Notes: generated by a model from the letters alone, not told the origin. A stretch of 64,000 nucleotides of DNA from Miscanthus floridulus (GCF_019320115.1 NC_089584.1:51643633-51707632), one strand, 5' to 3'; positions 33,058 through 47,000 are shown, counted from the first letter of the stretch. A program made the numbers and translations.

Positions 33058-36000
33058 TGTCGCAGAACCAACCAATTTATAAGAGTACAAGTACAATGGC
33101 AGCCCGCAAGCAGTCGCACTGTCATACTTGAACCCATATAAACCTGGTAGTCCGTCGAGTACCACGACGGGTCTTGATAAACGATTTACAACAACCAAGA
33201 TCGTACATGATTCAACATACATGCCACATATTATATAAAGTTCACAGATACTTTTCATCATTAGAGTACAAATAAAAGTTATTACAAACCGAGTTTGATA
33301 AATAAAGCGGAAGCAATCAAGTTCGAAAATAAAGTTTCCAACATAGTTTGATACAGTGCCAAGTAGGATCACGGTCCACAAAAGCAAAGATAGGGATTAA
33401 TAAAGAAGCCTGCCCAAGGCTCACTCCTCATCCACGGTGGGATAGAAGCAACTCTTGCAATAACCATGATACACAGTTCCATCTACAACAATGGGAAATA
33501 AAACCCTGAGTACGAGAAGGTACTCAGCTAGACTTACCCATCATAAACCAAAAATAAAATGAATCCAAGGATTATGCAAGGCTGTATAAGTGGGGATATC
33601 TTGACAACATTTTGCATAAAGGCAATTGACTTAGTTGTACAATTAGGATTCCTTTATCAATTAATTATGACTATCCATCTCTAGATTAGCAACTATCCTG
33701 TGCCAAACATGTGGTATATCATTTAAAAGCATACAATAGTAACCATAGCAGGTATTGTACTTCCATATTCATCCGAACCATCATGTTCCATAACACAGTT
33801 ACTACGATGTTGGGACTAGCCAAGTTTCTCACTATCTGGGAGAGACGGTGATTCGAATCGATTTCAACCAGCTAGGAATTTATTCCTAACACAAACCTAG
33901 GCATACCGCGTGAAGGCAGCCTTAGGTCACCTTTGGTATAACTCAGGTCCACATTTCGCGGGTCCATACCGCGCCGCACAATCTAGGACACTAGATGCCA
34001 GGACGTTCTAGTCTAGCCTGCCCTTGGGCTCAGTCTGATCGTCCCCCAGAAGGAGCACACAACAGAATGGGTCCTGGCCTGAGTTGAATTACTCAGCTTC
34101 ACAGTCGAAATGAATTATCCGGCCAGCTAAGTGAGAGGCATGTGTTCAATCTTGTCAGAAGCGCCAACAACGGTACGGTCCTTAATCGACATAGACGGGG
34201 ATAGATCCACACCCAAGACCTCCATGTCTCGTTGCTTCTCTATCGACATCCCGCCCGGTCTCGATTTTCTTTTACCCCATGGTTCTGTTCCACGATAGAA
34301 AATATAGCCAACCGTGCTCCGGTATCCACCTATATCTCGCAGGTGATAGGACATCACCCGACTTCTACCGGTCTAAGCATGGCTAAGCATATATTCGATC
34401 CTGGACCTATACTGGTTAAAGGTGTAATATCTGGACAAGGAATTTATATGCATCAAGTGGTTCCATTCAACTCTTATAACCTAATGCATCAATCATAAAT
34501 ACTCAAGTAATCATTTGTAAAATACAGGGAGACTTAGAATGCTCCGGGGCTTGCCTCGTAGAAAGGAAGTGGGGCGGTGGTCAGGACACTCTAGAAGCTC
34601 TTTAGGATTCTACTCCAAGCCTTCGGGAGCTGCGACTTGAGGATGCTCCTGCTGGTCCCCTTCCTCTGCTTCTTTGAAGTCTAGCAACGTTATCTCTTCC
34701 TCCGATCCTAGATGCATGAATTTGGCATAAGGTATTGCGAATGCATACATGCGTACAAGTATAGCATGATGACACATGATGAATGCATTCATATAAGTAT
34801 TCGTAATAGCATGGTGTTAACAAGTGCATCATGTTTATTGAGTACGTGCATATCTCTTCTCGATTATTTAATTAACTACTTCCACAATGCATCTACTATA
34901 TCACAAAACAACAGCTACTTGTTTCACTCATAACTGGAGTTCTATTAATCCAAATGTAGTGATCCTGGACTTTCTGGAAAGCTTATCAAATTATCTACAA
35001 CTTTGTTATTAACCATTTTTACAGCAAACATCATCCCTATTAGGCAACTTATCAAACTACAGAATCTGTCCGAAACCCTTCCAATTTGCATTACAAAGTA
35101 ACAATACTTCTACTTCATGTAATCATTCAAAGTTTGACAACACAAAGTCTACCAACAGTTTAAGTATACCAAATACACTCAAGAAAACCTAATGGTGAAG
35201 CCCAAACTATTTCTTTATATGCCTTTATTATTTTATTTAGATACCTAGGTTAAATAATAAATATATATCAAATGTGCATCATAAATTCTTAAAAATTTAC
35301 AGCGCCTTACTAATGTTATCAAAGGACTACTGTAAAAGTTTCATGCCATTTTATTCAACAAAACATTCTATACAAAAAAGACAAAGTATAAAGGCTTAAA
35401 ATAACATAAATAGAAAACCCTAGTGAAAAGTGTCAAGCAACAGATTTCCTATTTTTCTTAGCATCCTTAGGGTACTAGGATTACCCCCAACAAATTTCAT
35501 GAATTTTGGATTCATAAATAATTTATAAAAAAATTTATACCAGGATTCACTATTTATAAAAGAAAAATCTATAACTACAAATCTACACATGCACTGATCC
35601 TCAAATTTTCACCAGAGCTCATATATGTTAAGAATTGCTTACCACAAAAATTTCATAATTTTTGGAGCACAAGAACTCTAGATATAAAATAAACAAGTTT
35701 GCATGCATTCAAAAACACATTTCAAATCTCCATTTAAATCTCCCAAAATTTCTACTATAAATGTCAAGAATATATTTTTCTTAAATACTACACTTCCTAA
35801 GGAACACTACCAAATTTATTGCATAATTTTTGAAGCTACCAAACTGGAGATCTAAAAATTACAAAACACACTCAAATCTGAATTCAAAATGAACTAGCTT
35901 TCAAATACAGAGTCAATGACCGGTGGGACCCACTGACAGAGGACCCACATGTCATCGAGACAAGAACAGAGCAGGCGGCGCTACTTTACTGGTGCGGCCA

Positions 36001-37561
36001 GAGCTCGCCGACGGTGAACTTGCCGGCGGTGACATCGTCACACGATGATCTACTCGACCTCGCGCACACAATGCACTACTTGGTGGGACCTCTCGTCACA
36101 GCTAGAGACTACGACGGCGTCAATGGCGGGGCGGAGGTGCGGGTCGATGGTGAGACGCCGGTGGAAGCTACGGTGACACAGTCAAACGCTACGCTGAGCA
36201 TCACAGAGCTACGACGAACCTAGCTAGCGCTCTAGCGTAGCCTGGGGTGGTTTGGTTAGGTGGGACAATGGCGACAGAGGTGGCGGCGGAGCTCCGACGA
36301 GGCTGTGTGCGGGGCTGGAGCTTACCGAGCTCAATCAGTGGGCACGGGCTGGCGTAGGGAGTCGCTGGGATGACGATGGTGCTGTTGCGGTGATGGAGAA
36401 GCGGCTAGGCGCAGCTTGTGCCATCAACGACGATGGCGGCGCTATGGTGCTGAGGTTGCTGCTACTGCGGGTGCTGTGAACGGCGAAGGAGAGCCAGGAA
36501 ATGCAAAATGGAGGCATGGCTGAGTGCGGGCGGGTGCGGGAGAGGTAATGCCGTGCTCAGGCGCGTCGTGGCCTGCACGATCAGGGCAACGGCGACATGT
36601 GGCCATCGTGACGTCCACGCGGTGGCTCCATCCTGGCGATGGCCAGCCACTGAACCAGCGTTCAGTTCGTTCAGTTAACCCCAAAGTCAAGCCTGACAGC
36701 GAGTTTACACGGTGAATTATCTGCTAAACCAAAGCTCCAAAGTGCAAACGATCTACACGACTTGTGTAGTCCTATGTACTAGCTACAACTTTTGTTAAGG
36801 GAGCCTGCTCTAATTCACAACCAACATTGAGTAATGTCATCCCCAATGTCAGCCTGTCAGTCTGTCAATGAACAATGACTTAGAAAAATTCGTAAGTGTT
36901 GAAATGTTGATTTTTCTGATTTTTGTGATCCCAATTCAAACATGTTAGGAGCTGAATCATTCAATGACCCAAAAATAAAAGTTGTTCCTTATAGCAAATA
37001 CTACAACTTTGCTTTAGTGACCACCTCCATGCAAGGTCTCTAACACCTAGTTCAAATTTGGTCAAACATGTCACATTTAAATGATGATACACTTCAAAGC
37101 ATGGCTTAATGACCTAATTACCCTTAACCATGAATATCAAAGTTGTTCATAATGATACTCTAAACATGTTTAGGCTAATTGCAAGGTCATACAATCATTT
37201 CATGTATTAGTCACTCATAGAGCTATTTAATGTAATCACATGAAACATGACTTAAGGGCTTGATCATGGGAAGTGACATTCATGAACCATGTTCCATTTG
37301 CTAACCTATGTATTGCCAATATATTTTTGTGACTCAAATCAACCATCTACATGTATCCACTCATGATCATATGCATAGACACATGGAGTCATGAAATAAT
37401 GAGAAAAGTTGCATATGTTCAAAAAAACATGCGATAACAAGCAAATGTTGCAGATGTTTCAATCCAATGTTTCAATTGTAATTGCTTGTTTATGAATGCT
37501 TGATGATCATGCTCATGTTATGCAAGTCAAGTTATGGAAGGCTAACACCCGAGGTGTTACA
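33058..37561 (-). repeat. 3' LTR of element B (4,504 bp)
   Basis: On the minus strand it starts TGTAACACCTCGGG (37561) and ends GGTTCTGCGACA (33058). It has the same internal layout as the A LTR: a GC-rich island at about 35930-36710 and the split small ORF at 33421-34708. Confidence 0.93.
33421..34708 (-). pseudogene. LTR-embedded two-exon small ORF (B 3' LTR copy, one TAG)
   Basis: Exon a runs from about 34708 to 34555 (in-frame ATG at 34717 just before the acceptor). Exon b is 33482-33421 (62 nt, stop TGA). The donor reads GAG|GCAAGC and the acceptor TTGTTGTAG. Exon a carries a TAG in place of CAG shortly before the CPDH segment, so this copy is broken, but the zinc-ligand-like residues CPDH and CKSC remain. 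Intron 33483-34554 is 1,072 nt. Confidence 0.5.
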
Positions 37562-37562
37562 G

Positions 37563-37576
37563 CCCCTCCCCCTTAT
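37563..37576 (-). other. Polypurine tract of element B
   Basis: On the minus strand TATAAGGGGGAGGGGC lies directly before the 3' LTR start, equivalent to the PPT of element A. Confidence 0.88.
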
Positions 37577-37604
37577 AAAAATCTCGTCCCGAGATTTGCA
37601 AGAC

Positions 37605-40600
37605 CTACCATTCTTGGAAAAAGGTGGGATAAACTTCTCGTAGATAATCTTCTCTTTCCCATGTAGCATCTTGTTCACTATGATTGTTCCACACCACCTT
37701 ATAGAACTTAATAATCTTACTCTAGGTTACTCTTTCCAACTCTTCTAACACTCGAATTGGCTTTTCTTCATAGGTCAAATCCGATTGAAGCTGCACGTTG
37801 GTGGGTGCAATAGCTTCTTCAGGTACTCGAAGACATTTCTTCAACTGAGAAACATGGAAGACATCAAATATTGCACTCATCTCTGGTGGAAGTTGTAACT
37901 TATATGCAACATTTCCTTTCCATTCCAAAATCTTGTATGGCCCTACATATCTTGGTGAAAGCTTCTTTTTCATCCCAAATCTCTTCACACCTTTCATGGG
38001 CGATACTTTCAAGTATACATAGTCACTCACTTCAAAAGTCAGTGGTCTTCTTCTTCTATCAGCATAACTCTTTTGTTTTGATTGAGCTGCCTTCATATGT
38101 TGTTGGATGATACGTACTTGCTCTTCGGCTTCATTGACAAAGTCAATACCAAAGTATCTTCTTTCACCGAGCTCAATCCAGTTCAATGGAGTTCTACATT
38201 TTCTGCCATACAATGCTTCAAATGGAGCCATCTTGATACTCGCTTGATAACTGTTGTTATAGGAGAACTCAGCTAAAGGTAACCATTTCTCCCATGAAAC
38301 TTTTGAAGATATAACACAAGCTCTAAGCAAATCTTCTAGGATTTGGTTCACTCGCTCCGTCTGTCCTGAAGTTTGCGGATGGTATGCCGAACTTCTGATT
38401 AGCTTAGTTCCTAAAGCCTGGTGTAAGTGCTCCTAGAAACGAGCTATGAACTATGGTCCTCAATCTGAGATTATAGTCCTAGGTACTCCATGCAGTCTCA
38501 TGATCTGGGAAACATATATCTCAGCGTATTTCCCAACTATATACCTTGTGTTCACGGGTATAAAGTGTGCTGACTTGGTGAGACGATCAACAATAACCCA
38601 TATTGAATCATGACCTTGTGGTGTCATTGGAAGGCCTGTGATAAAGTCCATGCTGATTTCCTCCCATTTCCAACCTGGAATAGGCAATGGCTGAAGTAAT
38701 CCGACAGATTTCATATGGACAGCTTTTACTCTACTGCAGTTATCACACCTAGCAACATAGGCTGTGATCTCTTTCTTCATCTTAGTCCACCAAAAATGGG
38801 TTTTCAAATCTTGATACATCTTACTACTACCCAGATGGATAGACAATTTGGACAAGTGAGCTTCATCTAAAATTTGATTTCTCAGCTCACGGTCTTTTGG
38901 TACCACAAGTCGGTCCTCAAACCATAATACACCTCTTTCTTCCAATCTAAAATGCTTGGTTTCTTGCTCTTGCATTTTTCTCTTGATGTGACTTATTCCT
39001 ACATCTGTCTGCTGTAGCTCTATGATTTTGCTCTCAAGTGAATAACTGATCATGATATTGTGTAATACAGCAGGATGCAACAAATTGAATCCATCTTCCA
39101 GCAATGCTTCTGTAGTGTTGTAATGAGACTTTCGACTGAGTGCACCTGCTACTACATTAGCTTTACCCGGATGGTAATGTACATCTAAATTGTAGTCCTT
39201 AATTAACTCTAACCATCTTCTTTGTCTCATGTTCAGCTCTGGTTGGGTAAAGATATACTTGAGACTTTTGTGGTTAGTATATATATGACATACATTGCCT
39301 AGCAAATAATGTCTTCATATCTTTAATGCATGAATAACTGCTGCAAGTTCTAAATCATGTGTAGGGTAGTTGACTTCATGCTTTCTCAATTGCCAAGAAG
39401 CATATGCAATTACTCTTCCTTCTTGCATAAGCACACATCCCAAACCTATTCCCGATGCATCACAAAATACATCGAAAGGCTTTTCAATGTCTGGTTGTGC
39501 TAGCACAGGTGCTGTAGTCAACAAAGTTCTAAGGGTGTGAAAAGCTGCTTCACATTCTGGTGTCCATTTGTACTTCTCATCTTTTTGAAGTAGTCTAGAA
39601 TAGGCTTAGCTATCTTTGAGAAATCTAGAATGAACCGACGATAATATCTTGCTAACCCTAGAAAACTCCGAACTTCATGAACCAAAGTTGGGGCTTTCCA
39701 ATCCATGACCTCTTGTACTTTTGATGGGTCTACAGAGATTCCATCTCTTGATAAGATGTGACCTAAGAAAGGTACTTTGCTCAACCAAAATTCACACTTG
39801 CTAAATTTCACATATAGCTTATGCTCCCTCAATCTAGATAAAACAATCCTCAGATGCTCTTCATGATCTGACTCATTTTCTGAATAAATCAATATATCAT
39901 CGATAAACACGACCACGAACTTGTCAAATTCGGGTATGAATACCGAGTTCATAAGGTACATGAAGTAGGCTAGAGCATTTGTTAGTCCGAAAGACATAAC
40001 CAAATACTCGTATAAGCCGTACCTAGTAGAGAAAGCAGTTTTAGGTATATCCTTCGGTCTGATCTTTATCTGATGGTAGCCTGATCTCAAGTCAATTTTG
40101 GAGAATACCTTTGCCTTCGCTAGCTGATCGAACAAGATGTCGATGTGAGGCAACAGATATTTGTTCTTGATGGTCACAACATTGAGTGGTCTGTAATCTA
40201 CACACATTCTCAGTGACTTGTCCTTCTTTTTCACAAACAAGGCTGGACATCCCCATGGAGATGAGCTCAGTTGGATAAGACCCTTGTCCAATAGATCTTG
40301 CAATTGAACCTTAAGTTCCGCTAACTCATTGGGTGACATTCTATAGGTCCTTCTTGATATGGGTGCTGTACCTGACACTAACTCAATCTTAAATTCCACA
40401 TCCCTATCTAGTGGTAGACCTAGTAATTCTTCTGGAAATACATCCGGAAACTCACAAACTACTGGGATATCACAAAGTGTGGTGGTTTGGATAGCACAAG
40501 CTAAATGTTGGAGTTCAAAATTGCAGGAGAGTGGTACTAGAAAAGCATTCCCTCCTATGGGTTCCCTCAACATAATAGTACGGGTGCTAGTGTCAATAAG

Positions 40601-41089
40601 AACACCATGATCCTTCATCCAATTCATGCCTAATATTACACTTATCGATAACCTAGGCAATATTATCAAATCTGTTGTGTACTCCCTCCCTTGTATAGAG
40701 ATGAGCACATTTTTTACTATCTTTTTGGTAGAAATAGTACCCCCTGCTGAACTTATATTATAACCCCCTTTGCTTACTTCAATTATTTCTTGATCATATC
40801 TAGATGCAAATGCTTGACTCATAAATGAATGAGAAGCTCCCGAATCAAATAAAACAACAGCGGGATGCTTGTTGACGAGAAACATACCAGTCGTGACAAC
40901 TTCTCCAGTGGGCACTTCCTCAACAGTGGTATAATGCACGTATCCCAGACGTGCCCTTGTGTGCGCCTGCCTCTAATTGTTCTGATTTGGGTTGCCATTC
41001 TTCTTGGGGTGGGGGCATTCCTTGGCCCAATGACCCATTTGGTTGTAGTTGAAACATGGCTGATTATTCCTAGGTCCTATGGAGCTTCC
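37605..41089 (-). pseudogene. pol of element B: protease, RT, RNase H, integrase, chromodomain
   Basis: This is the minus-strand counterpart of A's pol. The protease [10 protein letters not shown] and RT ([24 protein letters not shown]) are in one open piece (40939-39518). A frameshift near 39597 follows AKPI where A reads AKPM, and RNase H resumes at 39524-39315. RNase H end and integrase zinc finger run 39305-38460, and the integrase core end and GPY/F region 38351-37722. A TAG replaces an Arg codon near 37722. The chromodomain tail extends to the stop at 37605-37607 and keeps the Trp (TGG) that is TAG in A. RNase H and integrase also carry stops near 39306 and 38459. Non-functional. Confidence 0.88.
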
Positions 41090-42016
41090 CTAACTGCCAG
41101 TCCCTTTTGGTAAGGCAATAGTGAACGCCTTACGGAATGGTTTCTGTGGTCTGTTATTTTGAGCTTTAGGTGGTGGAGGCCTAAACTTGGGTGTAGGTGG
41201 ATAGAATTGTGGCCTAGCTGTGGTAGGCGCTTTTGACTGTGAAGATCCTGAGGCACCTGCCTCATATGCCCTCTTGCGACCCTTAGCAATGGCATGCATG
41301 TTATTGTGGTTTTCTTGGGTCAAAGCATCACAAATAAACTCATTGTACGTGGCACACCTAGAATTGGCCATGGTCTTCATCAGTTTGGTAACCAGACCCT
41401 GCTTGAAACTCTCTATCTTTTTCTCTTCAGTATCCACAAAACCTGGAGCATATCTGGACAGGTTGTTGAATGCGTGCATATATTCTATGAGAGTCTTTGT
41501 TCCTTGAGTGAGCCTCATAAATTCAGCCGCTTTCATGCGCATTAGGCCTAGGGGAATATGATGTCCCCTAAAAGCTAGCTTGAACTGTTCCTAGGTCACT
41601 CGCGCATTAGCAGGTAGAGACGACAAGAAATGTGTCCACCAGATCCCTGCTGGTCCTTGCAGCTGATGAGAAGCATACTCAGCTTTCAGATGCTCTGTGA
41701 CCCTCAGCAGACGAAATTTCAACTCAATGGTGTTGAGCCACTCGTCAGCCTGCAGTGGTTCCTCAGCCACCTTGAAGATTGGAGGCTTCATATCCAGAAA
41801 TTCCTTGAATGTACTATGCTAATTTGGCTCAGCCCCTAGTTGATGTGGGTGGCCACGAGCGGTGTTTTGCGCGATGAGGCGCAGAGCTTCTTCCATTGTC
41901 CTTTGGCTCCCCAAGAGCTAGGTAAAGAACTCCTGAGTGGATGGTGGCAGTGGTGGTGGTAAGTCATCATTATTGCCATCCTAGCTGCCACCAGCTCTAG
42001 CACGGGTGCGCGTCAT
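41090..42016 (-). pseudogene. gag of element B
   Basis: ATG at 42016 (MTRTRARAGGS) directly after a CGCAG, as in element A. The capsid region (FKVAEEPLQADEWLNTIELK, WWTHFLSSLP, EFMRLTQGTKTLIEYM) is readable. TAG codons interrupt it near 41990, 41919, 41820 and 41590, at places where A has CAG or TGG. The zinc knuckle lies at about 41020-41065, just beyond this piece (F-N-Y-N instead of C-F-N-C, so the first ligands are lost). Same role as gag of element A. Confidence 0.82.
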
Positions 42017-42387
42017 CTGCGAAGTTGCAACAATAAGCGATTATTGGTTGATGTCAAGAGATTGCAGATGAATCATAATCATGCCAAACTGAAATTACTA
42101 GAGAAAATTCTCAAATTCACAATAAAAACAGAGGTATAATAATTCATTCTCGCAACATGACATCCCCAATTTGACCACTTATCGCGCTCATAACGCATGC
42201 AAATTTAAATCGTGATCACCAACAAAGGACTAGAATTGCATTGATGTTTAACCAAACGTGCGATAGTCGTGCGATTAACAATATTACATGATAGTCGGAT
42301 TACCAATACCAAATTCGAACTACAGGTCCATTACATGAATAAAGGTGATACATTAAGTACTTATACTAAGTACTACGTGATCTAATC
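42017..42387 (-). other. Spacer between H3-tail ORF and gag (element B)
   Basis: This is AT-rich and non-coding, equivalent to 22589-22939 of element A. It ends with CTTCGCAG before the gag ATG on the minus strand. Confidence 0.6.
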
Positions 42388-43296
42388 CTAGTCATGATCA
42401 CTATCGAGGTCAAAGATAGGATCATCTCCTTCCTCAGGCTCCTCATCATCATCTTCTTCCATATCTAGACCATCCTCTTGATCCATCTCTGCGGCTCTAG
42501 GCGGAACATAAGGGTGGAGTTGGTTATTTAGCTGATGAACCTCCTCATGTAGGTTGTTGTTGTACTCTTCCACATTGGCCAGCTGCTGCTCCAGCTCAAA
42601 CTGTCGAGCTCTCAGAACATCTTCTGTGGACCAGGCTACATTCCTCTGGTGAGTTAACTGAGCCATCTCTGCATTGAGCCTCTCAATCTCGGCGTCGTGC
42701 TCCCTCTGAAGCTGACGTCGGTCCTCGCGGGCATGACCAAGAGCACTAGACACACGTCTTAGGCTACCTTCTACTCCATCTAACACCTTCATCACAGCGA
42801 ACATGGCGCTCATGGTAGGGTTATCACTGTTCTACCCTTCTGCTGCACCAATCTCTAAGGATCTTCCTCTTGCCTACTGCCATGAGTCAGTGGAGGGGTT
42901 GCCCCTTGGAAAGACTCCAACCAAAGTAGCTGCTAGCTCCTGAGGAAAGCGATCCATGATATCCCTCAGTATCCCAAAGGCTGCCCTATCAACTACTTCT
43001 TCAGCAGTCCTGCTAGTTGACTCATAACACCAACCTGTCCACTCAGAACCGTCACCTCGGGGATGAACAACGGCCTCCATAGTAACCAAGAGACCCTCCC
43101 CCAACTACTCATTCGCCCAGAAGTAGCGGGGCTCCATTCCATCAGGATAGACTACATAGCTGAGCACTCTCCACAAGAGTGTAGGCATCCCAAACTCTCC
43201 AAGAAACGTGTGACGTTGACGGGTACATGGAGCAAGCTGATGGCGGGGAGCTCTGCCTCCGGTGGACTTGCGAGCGGTCTGCTTTGTGCGTGCCAT
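42388..43296 (-). pseudogene. Extra ORF with histone H3 N-terminal tail mimic (element B)
   Basis: On the minus strand, ATG 43296 directly follows GTGCAG. Residues 1-13 after Met are ARTKQTARKSTGG, as in H3 and element A, followed by RAPRHQLAPCTRQR. K4 and K9 are kept; K14 is Arg, K18 His and K23 Cys. The same unrecognised domain (FLGEFGMPTLLWRVLSYVVY), coiled coil and acidic tail (MEEDDDEEPEEGDD, DLDSDHD) follow. The length is 302 codons, and all length differences from A are multiples of three. Three TAGs lie at codons 64, 141 and 155, where A has CGG, CAG and CAG. The two premature TAGs of A are CAG here, so the lesions do not overlap and the ancestor was open. Confidence 0.85.
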
Positions 43297-44052
43297 CTGC
43301 ACCATTAACATGTACCACTTGGTGAGAAACTAGGCCATAATGGAGAAGAGTTACATATCCGAGTAAGAAATTTATAAGGGGAGGAACAATTTAATTATGT
43401 GAATGGTAATTATCATGATGCATGCTCATTCCGTACGTCCTCACAAACTTAGGAAAAATTTGTTTCTAATGGTAGATATGGTGGCATACATACGTTCTCT
43501 CATGTATAACGTAACTAGTCGAGCTATATGTTTCATTGTTAGTGTACCTGCATAAGAGTTCATTTCAGCCCTAAACCCATAATGAAATATGCAGAATGTA
43601 ATTGTAAATGCTTCCATATATGTATACCCATACATATACTTCCGTATCAATCTACCCAACAATAATTTAAACCCACAATTAAATATGTACCATATACACA
43701 TGCAAGCATGCATACATAGCCGTACCAAAACTATCTCTCCCCGACCGCACACTCACATCTTGCGGTCATGTCACTTATCATCTTACCTTGGCGTAGAGGC
43801 AGTTGGTCCATACATTACCATTCAAGTGAATGACATCCATACATAGCAAGCCGTATGGACGACGAAGTAAAAACCCCCATGTTAGTACTTAAATAGCCAC
43901 CTAATAGTCCTTAATTTGGGCATAAGGAAAGTGATCATTGGCACACTTTAGATTTCAAATACCTATTATATAACTATTAGTTGCTAGAGAAGGGTTTTTG
44001 GAAACAAAAACTTTTGTTTTAAATACACATGTGACAATTAACGTTGAATCTT
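43297..44052 (-). other. Leader of element B between PBS and H3-tail ORF
   Basis: This is non-coding and similar to 20911-21664 of element A. The frame upstream of the H3-like ATG closes after a few codons here, supporting the conserved ATG as the true start. Confidence 0.6.
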
Positions 44053-44064
44053 GCTCTGATGCCA
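44053..44064 (-). other. Primer-binding site of element B
   Basis: On the minus strand TGGCATCAGAGC, two bases inside the 5' LTR end. It differs from the initiator tRNA-Met PBS of element A by one base (T to C at position 4). Confidence 0.85.
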
Positions 44065-44066
44065 GC

Positions 44067-47000
44067 TGTCGCAGAACTGACCAATTTATAAGAGTACAAG
44101 TACAATGGCAGCCCGCAAGCGGTCGCACTGTCATACTTGAACACATATAAACCTGGTAGTCCATCGAGTACCACGACGGGTCTTGATAAACGATTTACAA
44201 CAACCAAGATCGTACATGATTCAACATACATGCCACATATTACATAAAGTTCACAGATACTTTTCATCATCAGAGTATGAATAAAAGTTATTACAAACCG
44301 AGTTTGATAGATAAAGCGGAAGCAATCAAGTTCGAAAATAAAGTTTTCAACATAGTTTGATACAGTGCCAAGTAGGATCACGGTCCACAAAAGCAAAGAC
44401 AGGGATTAATAAAGAAGCCTGCCCAAGGCTCACTCCTCATCCACGGCGGGATAGAAGCAACTCTTGCAATAACCATGATACACAGTGCCATCTGCAACAA
44501 TGGGAAATAAAACCCTGAGTACGAGAAGGTACTCAGCTAGACTTACCCATCATAAACCAAAAATAAAATGAAACCAAGGATTATGCAAGGCTGTATAAGT
44601 GGGGATATCTTGACAACATTTTGCATAAAGGCAATTGACTTAGTTGTACAATTAGGATTCCTTTATCAATTAATTATGACTATCCATCTCTAGATTAGCA
44701 ACTATCCTATGCCAAACATGTGGTATATCATTTAAAAATATACAATAGTAACCATAGCAGGTATTGTACTTCCATATTCATCCGAACCATCATGTTCCAT
44801 AACACAATTACTACGATGTTGGGACTAGCCAAGTTTCTCACTATCCGGGAGAGACGGCGATTCGAATCGATTTCAACCAGCTGGGAATTTATTCCTAACA
44901 CAAACCCAGGCATACCGCACGAAGGCAGCCTTAGGTCACCTTTGGTACAACTTAGGTCCACATTTCGTGGGTCCGTACCGCACCGCACAATCTGGGACAC
45001 TAGATGCCAGGACGTTTAGGTCTAGCCTACCCTTGGGCTCAGTCTGATCGTCCCCTGGAAGGAGTGCACAACAGAATGGGTCCTGGCTTGAGTTGAATTA
45101 CTTGGCTTTATGGTCGGAACGAGTTATCCGGCCAGCTAAGTGAGAGGCATGCGTTCAATCTTGTCAGAAGCGCCAACAACAGTATGGTCCTTAATCGACA
45201 TAGACGGGGATAGATCCACACCCAAGACCTCCATGTCTCATTGCTTCTCTATCGACATCCTGCCTGGTCTCAATTTTCTTTTACCCCATGGTTCTGTTCC
45301 ACGATGGCAAATATAGCCAACCGTGCTCCGGTATCCACCTGTATCTCGTAGGTGACAAGACATCACCCGACTTCTACCAGTCTAAGCGTGGCTAAGCATA
45401 TATTTGATCCTAGACCTATATCGGTTAAAGGTGTAATATCTGGACAAGGAATTTATATGCATCAAGTGGTTCCATTCAACTCTTATAACCTAATGCATCA
45501 ATCATAAATACTCAAGTAGTCATTTGTAAAATACGGGGAGACTTAGAATGCTCTGGGGCTTGCCTCGTAGAAAGGAAGTGGGGCGGTGGTCAGGATACTC
45601 TGGAAGCTCTTCAGGATTCTGCTCCATGCCTTCAAGAGCTGCGACTTGAGGATGCTCCTGCTGGTCCCCTTCCTCTGCTTCTTTGAAGTCCAGCAACATT
45701 ATCTCTTCCTCCGATCCTAGATGCATGAATATGGCATAAGGTATTGCGAATGCATACATGCGTACAAGTATAGCATGATGACACATGATGAATGCATTCA
45801 TTTAAGTATTCGTAACAGCATGGTGTTAACAAGTGCATCATGTTTATTGAGTAGGTGCATATCTCTTCTCGATTATTTAATTAACTACTTCCACAATGCA
45901 TCTACTATATCACAAAACAGCAGCTACTTGTTTCATTCATAACTGGAGTTCTATTAATCCAAATGCAGTGATCCTGGACTTTCTGGAAAGCTTATCAAAT
46001 TATCTATAACTTTTTTATTAACCATTTTTACAGCAAACATCATCCCTATTAGGCAACTTATCAAACTACCGAATCTGTCCGAAACCCTTCCAATTTGCAT
46101 TACAAAGTAACAATACTTCTACTTCATGTAATCATTCAAAGTTTGACAACACAAATTCTACCAACAGTTTAAGCATACCAAATACACTCAAGAAAACCTA
46201 ATGGTGAAGCCCAAACTATTTCTTTATATGCCTTTATTATTTTATTTAGATACCTAGGTTAAATAATAAATATATATCAAATGTGCATCATAAATTCTTA
46301 AAAATTTACAACGCCTTACTAATGTTATCAAAGGACTACTGTAAAAGTTTCATGCCATTTTATTCAACAAAACATTCTATACAAAAAAGACAAAGCATAA
46401 AGGCTTAAAATAACATAAATAGAAAACCCTAGTGAAAAGTGTCAAGCAACAGATTTTCTATTTTTCTTAGCATCCTTAGGGTACTAGGATTACCCCCAAC
46501 AAATTTCATGAATTTTGGATTCATAAATAATTTATAAAAAATTCATACCAGGATTCACTATTTATAAAAGAAAAATCTATAACTACAAATCTACACATGC
46601 ACTGATCCTCAAATTTTCACCAGAGCTCATATATGTTAAGAATAGCTTACCACAAAAATTTCATAATTTTTAGAGCACAGAAACTCTAGATATAAAATAA
46701 ACAAGTTTGCATGCATTCAAAAACACATTTCAAATCACCATTTAAGTCTCCCAAAATTTCTACTATAAATGTCAAGAATATATTTTTCTTAAATACTACA
46801 CTTCCTAAGGAACACTACCAAATTTATTGCACAATTTTTGAAGCTACCAAACTAGAGATCTAAAAATTACAAAACACACTCAAATCTGAATTCAAAATGA
46901 ACTAGCTTTCAAATACAGAGTCGCTGACCGGTGGGACCCGCTGACAAAGGACCCCACATGTCATCGAGACAAGAACAGAGCAGGCGGTGCTACTTTACTG

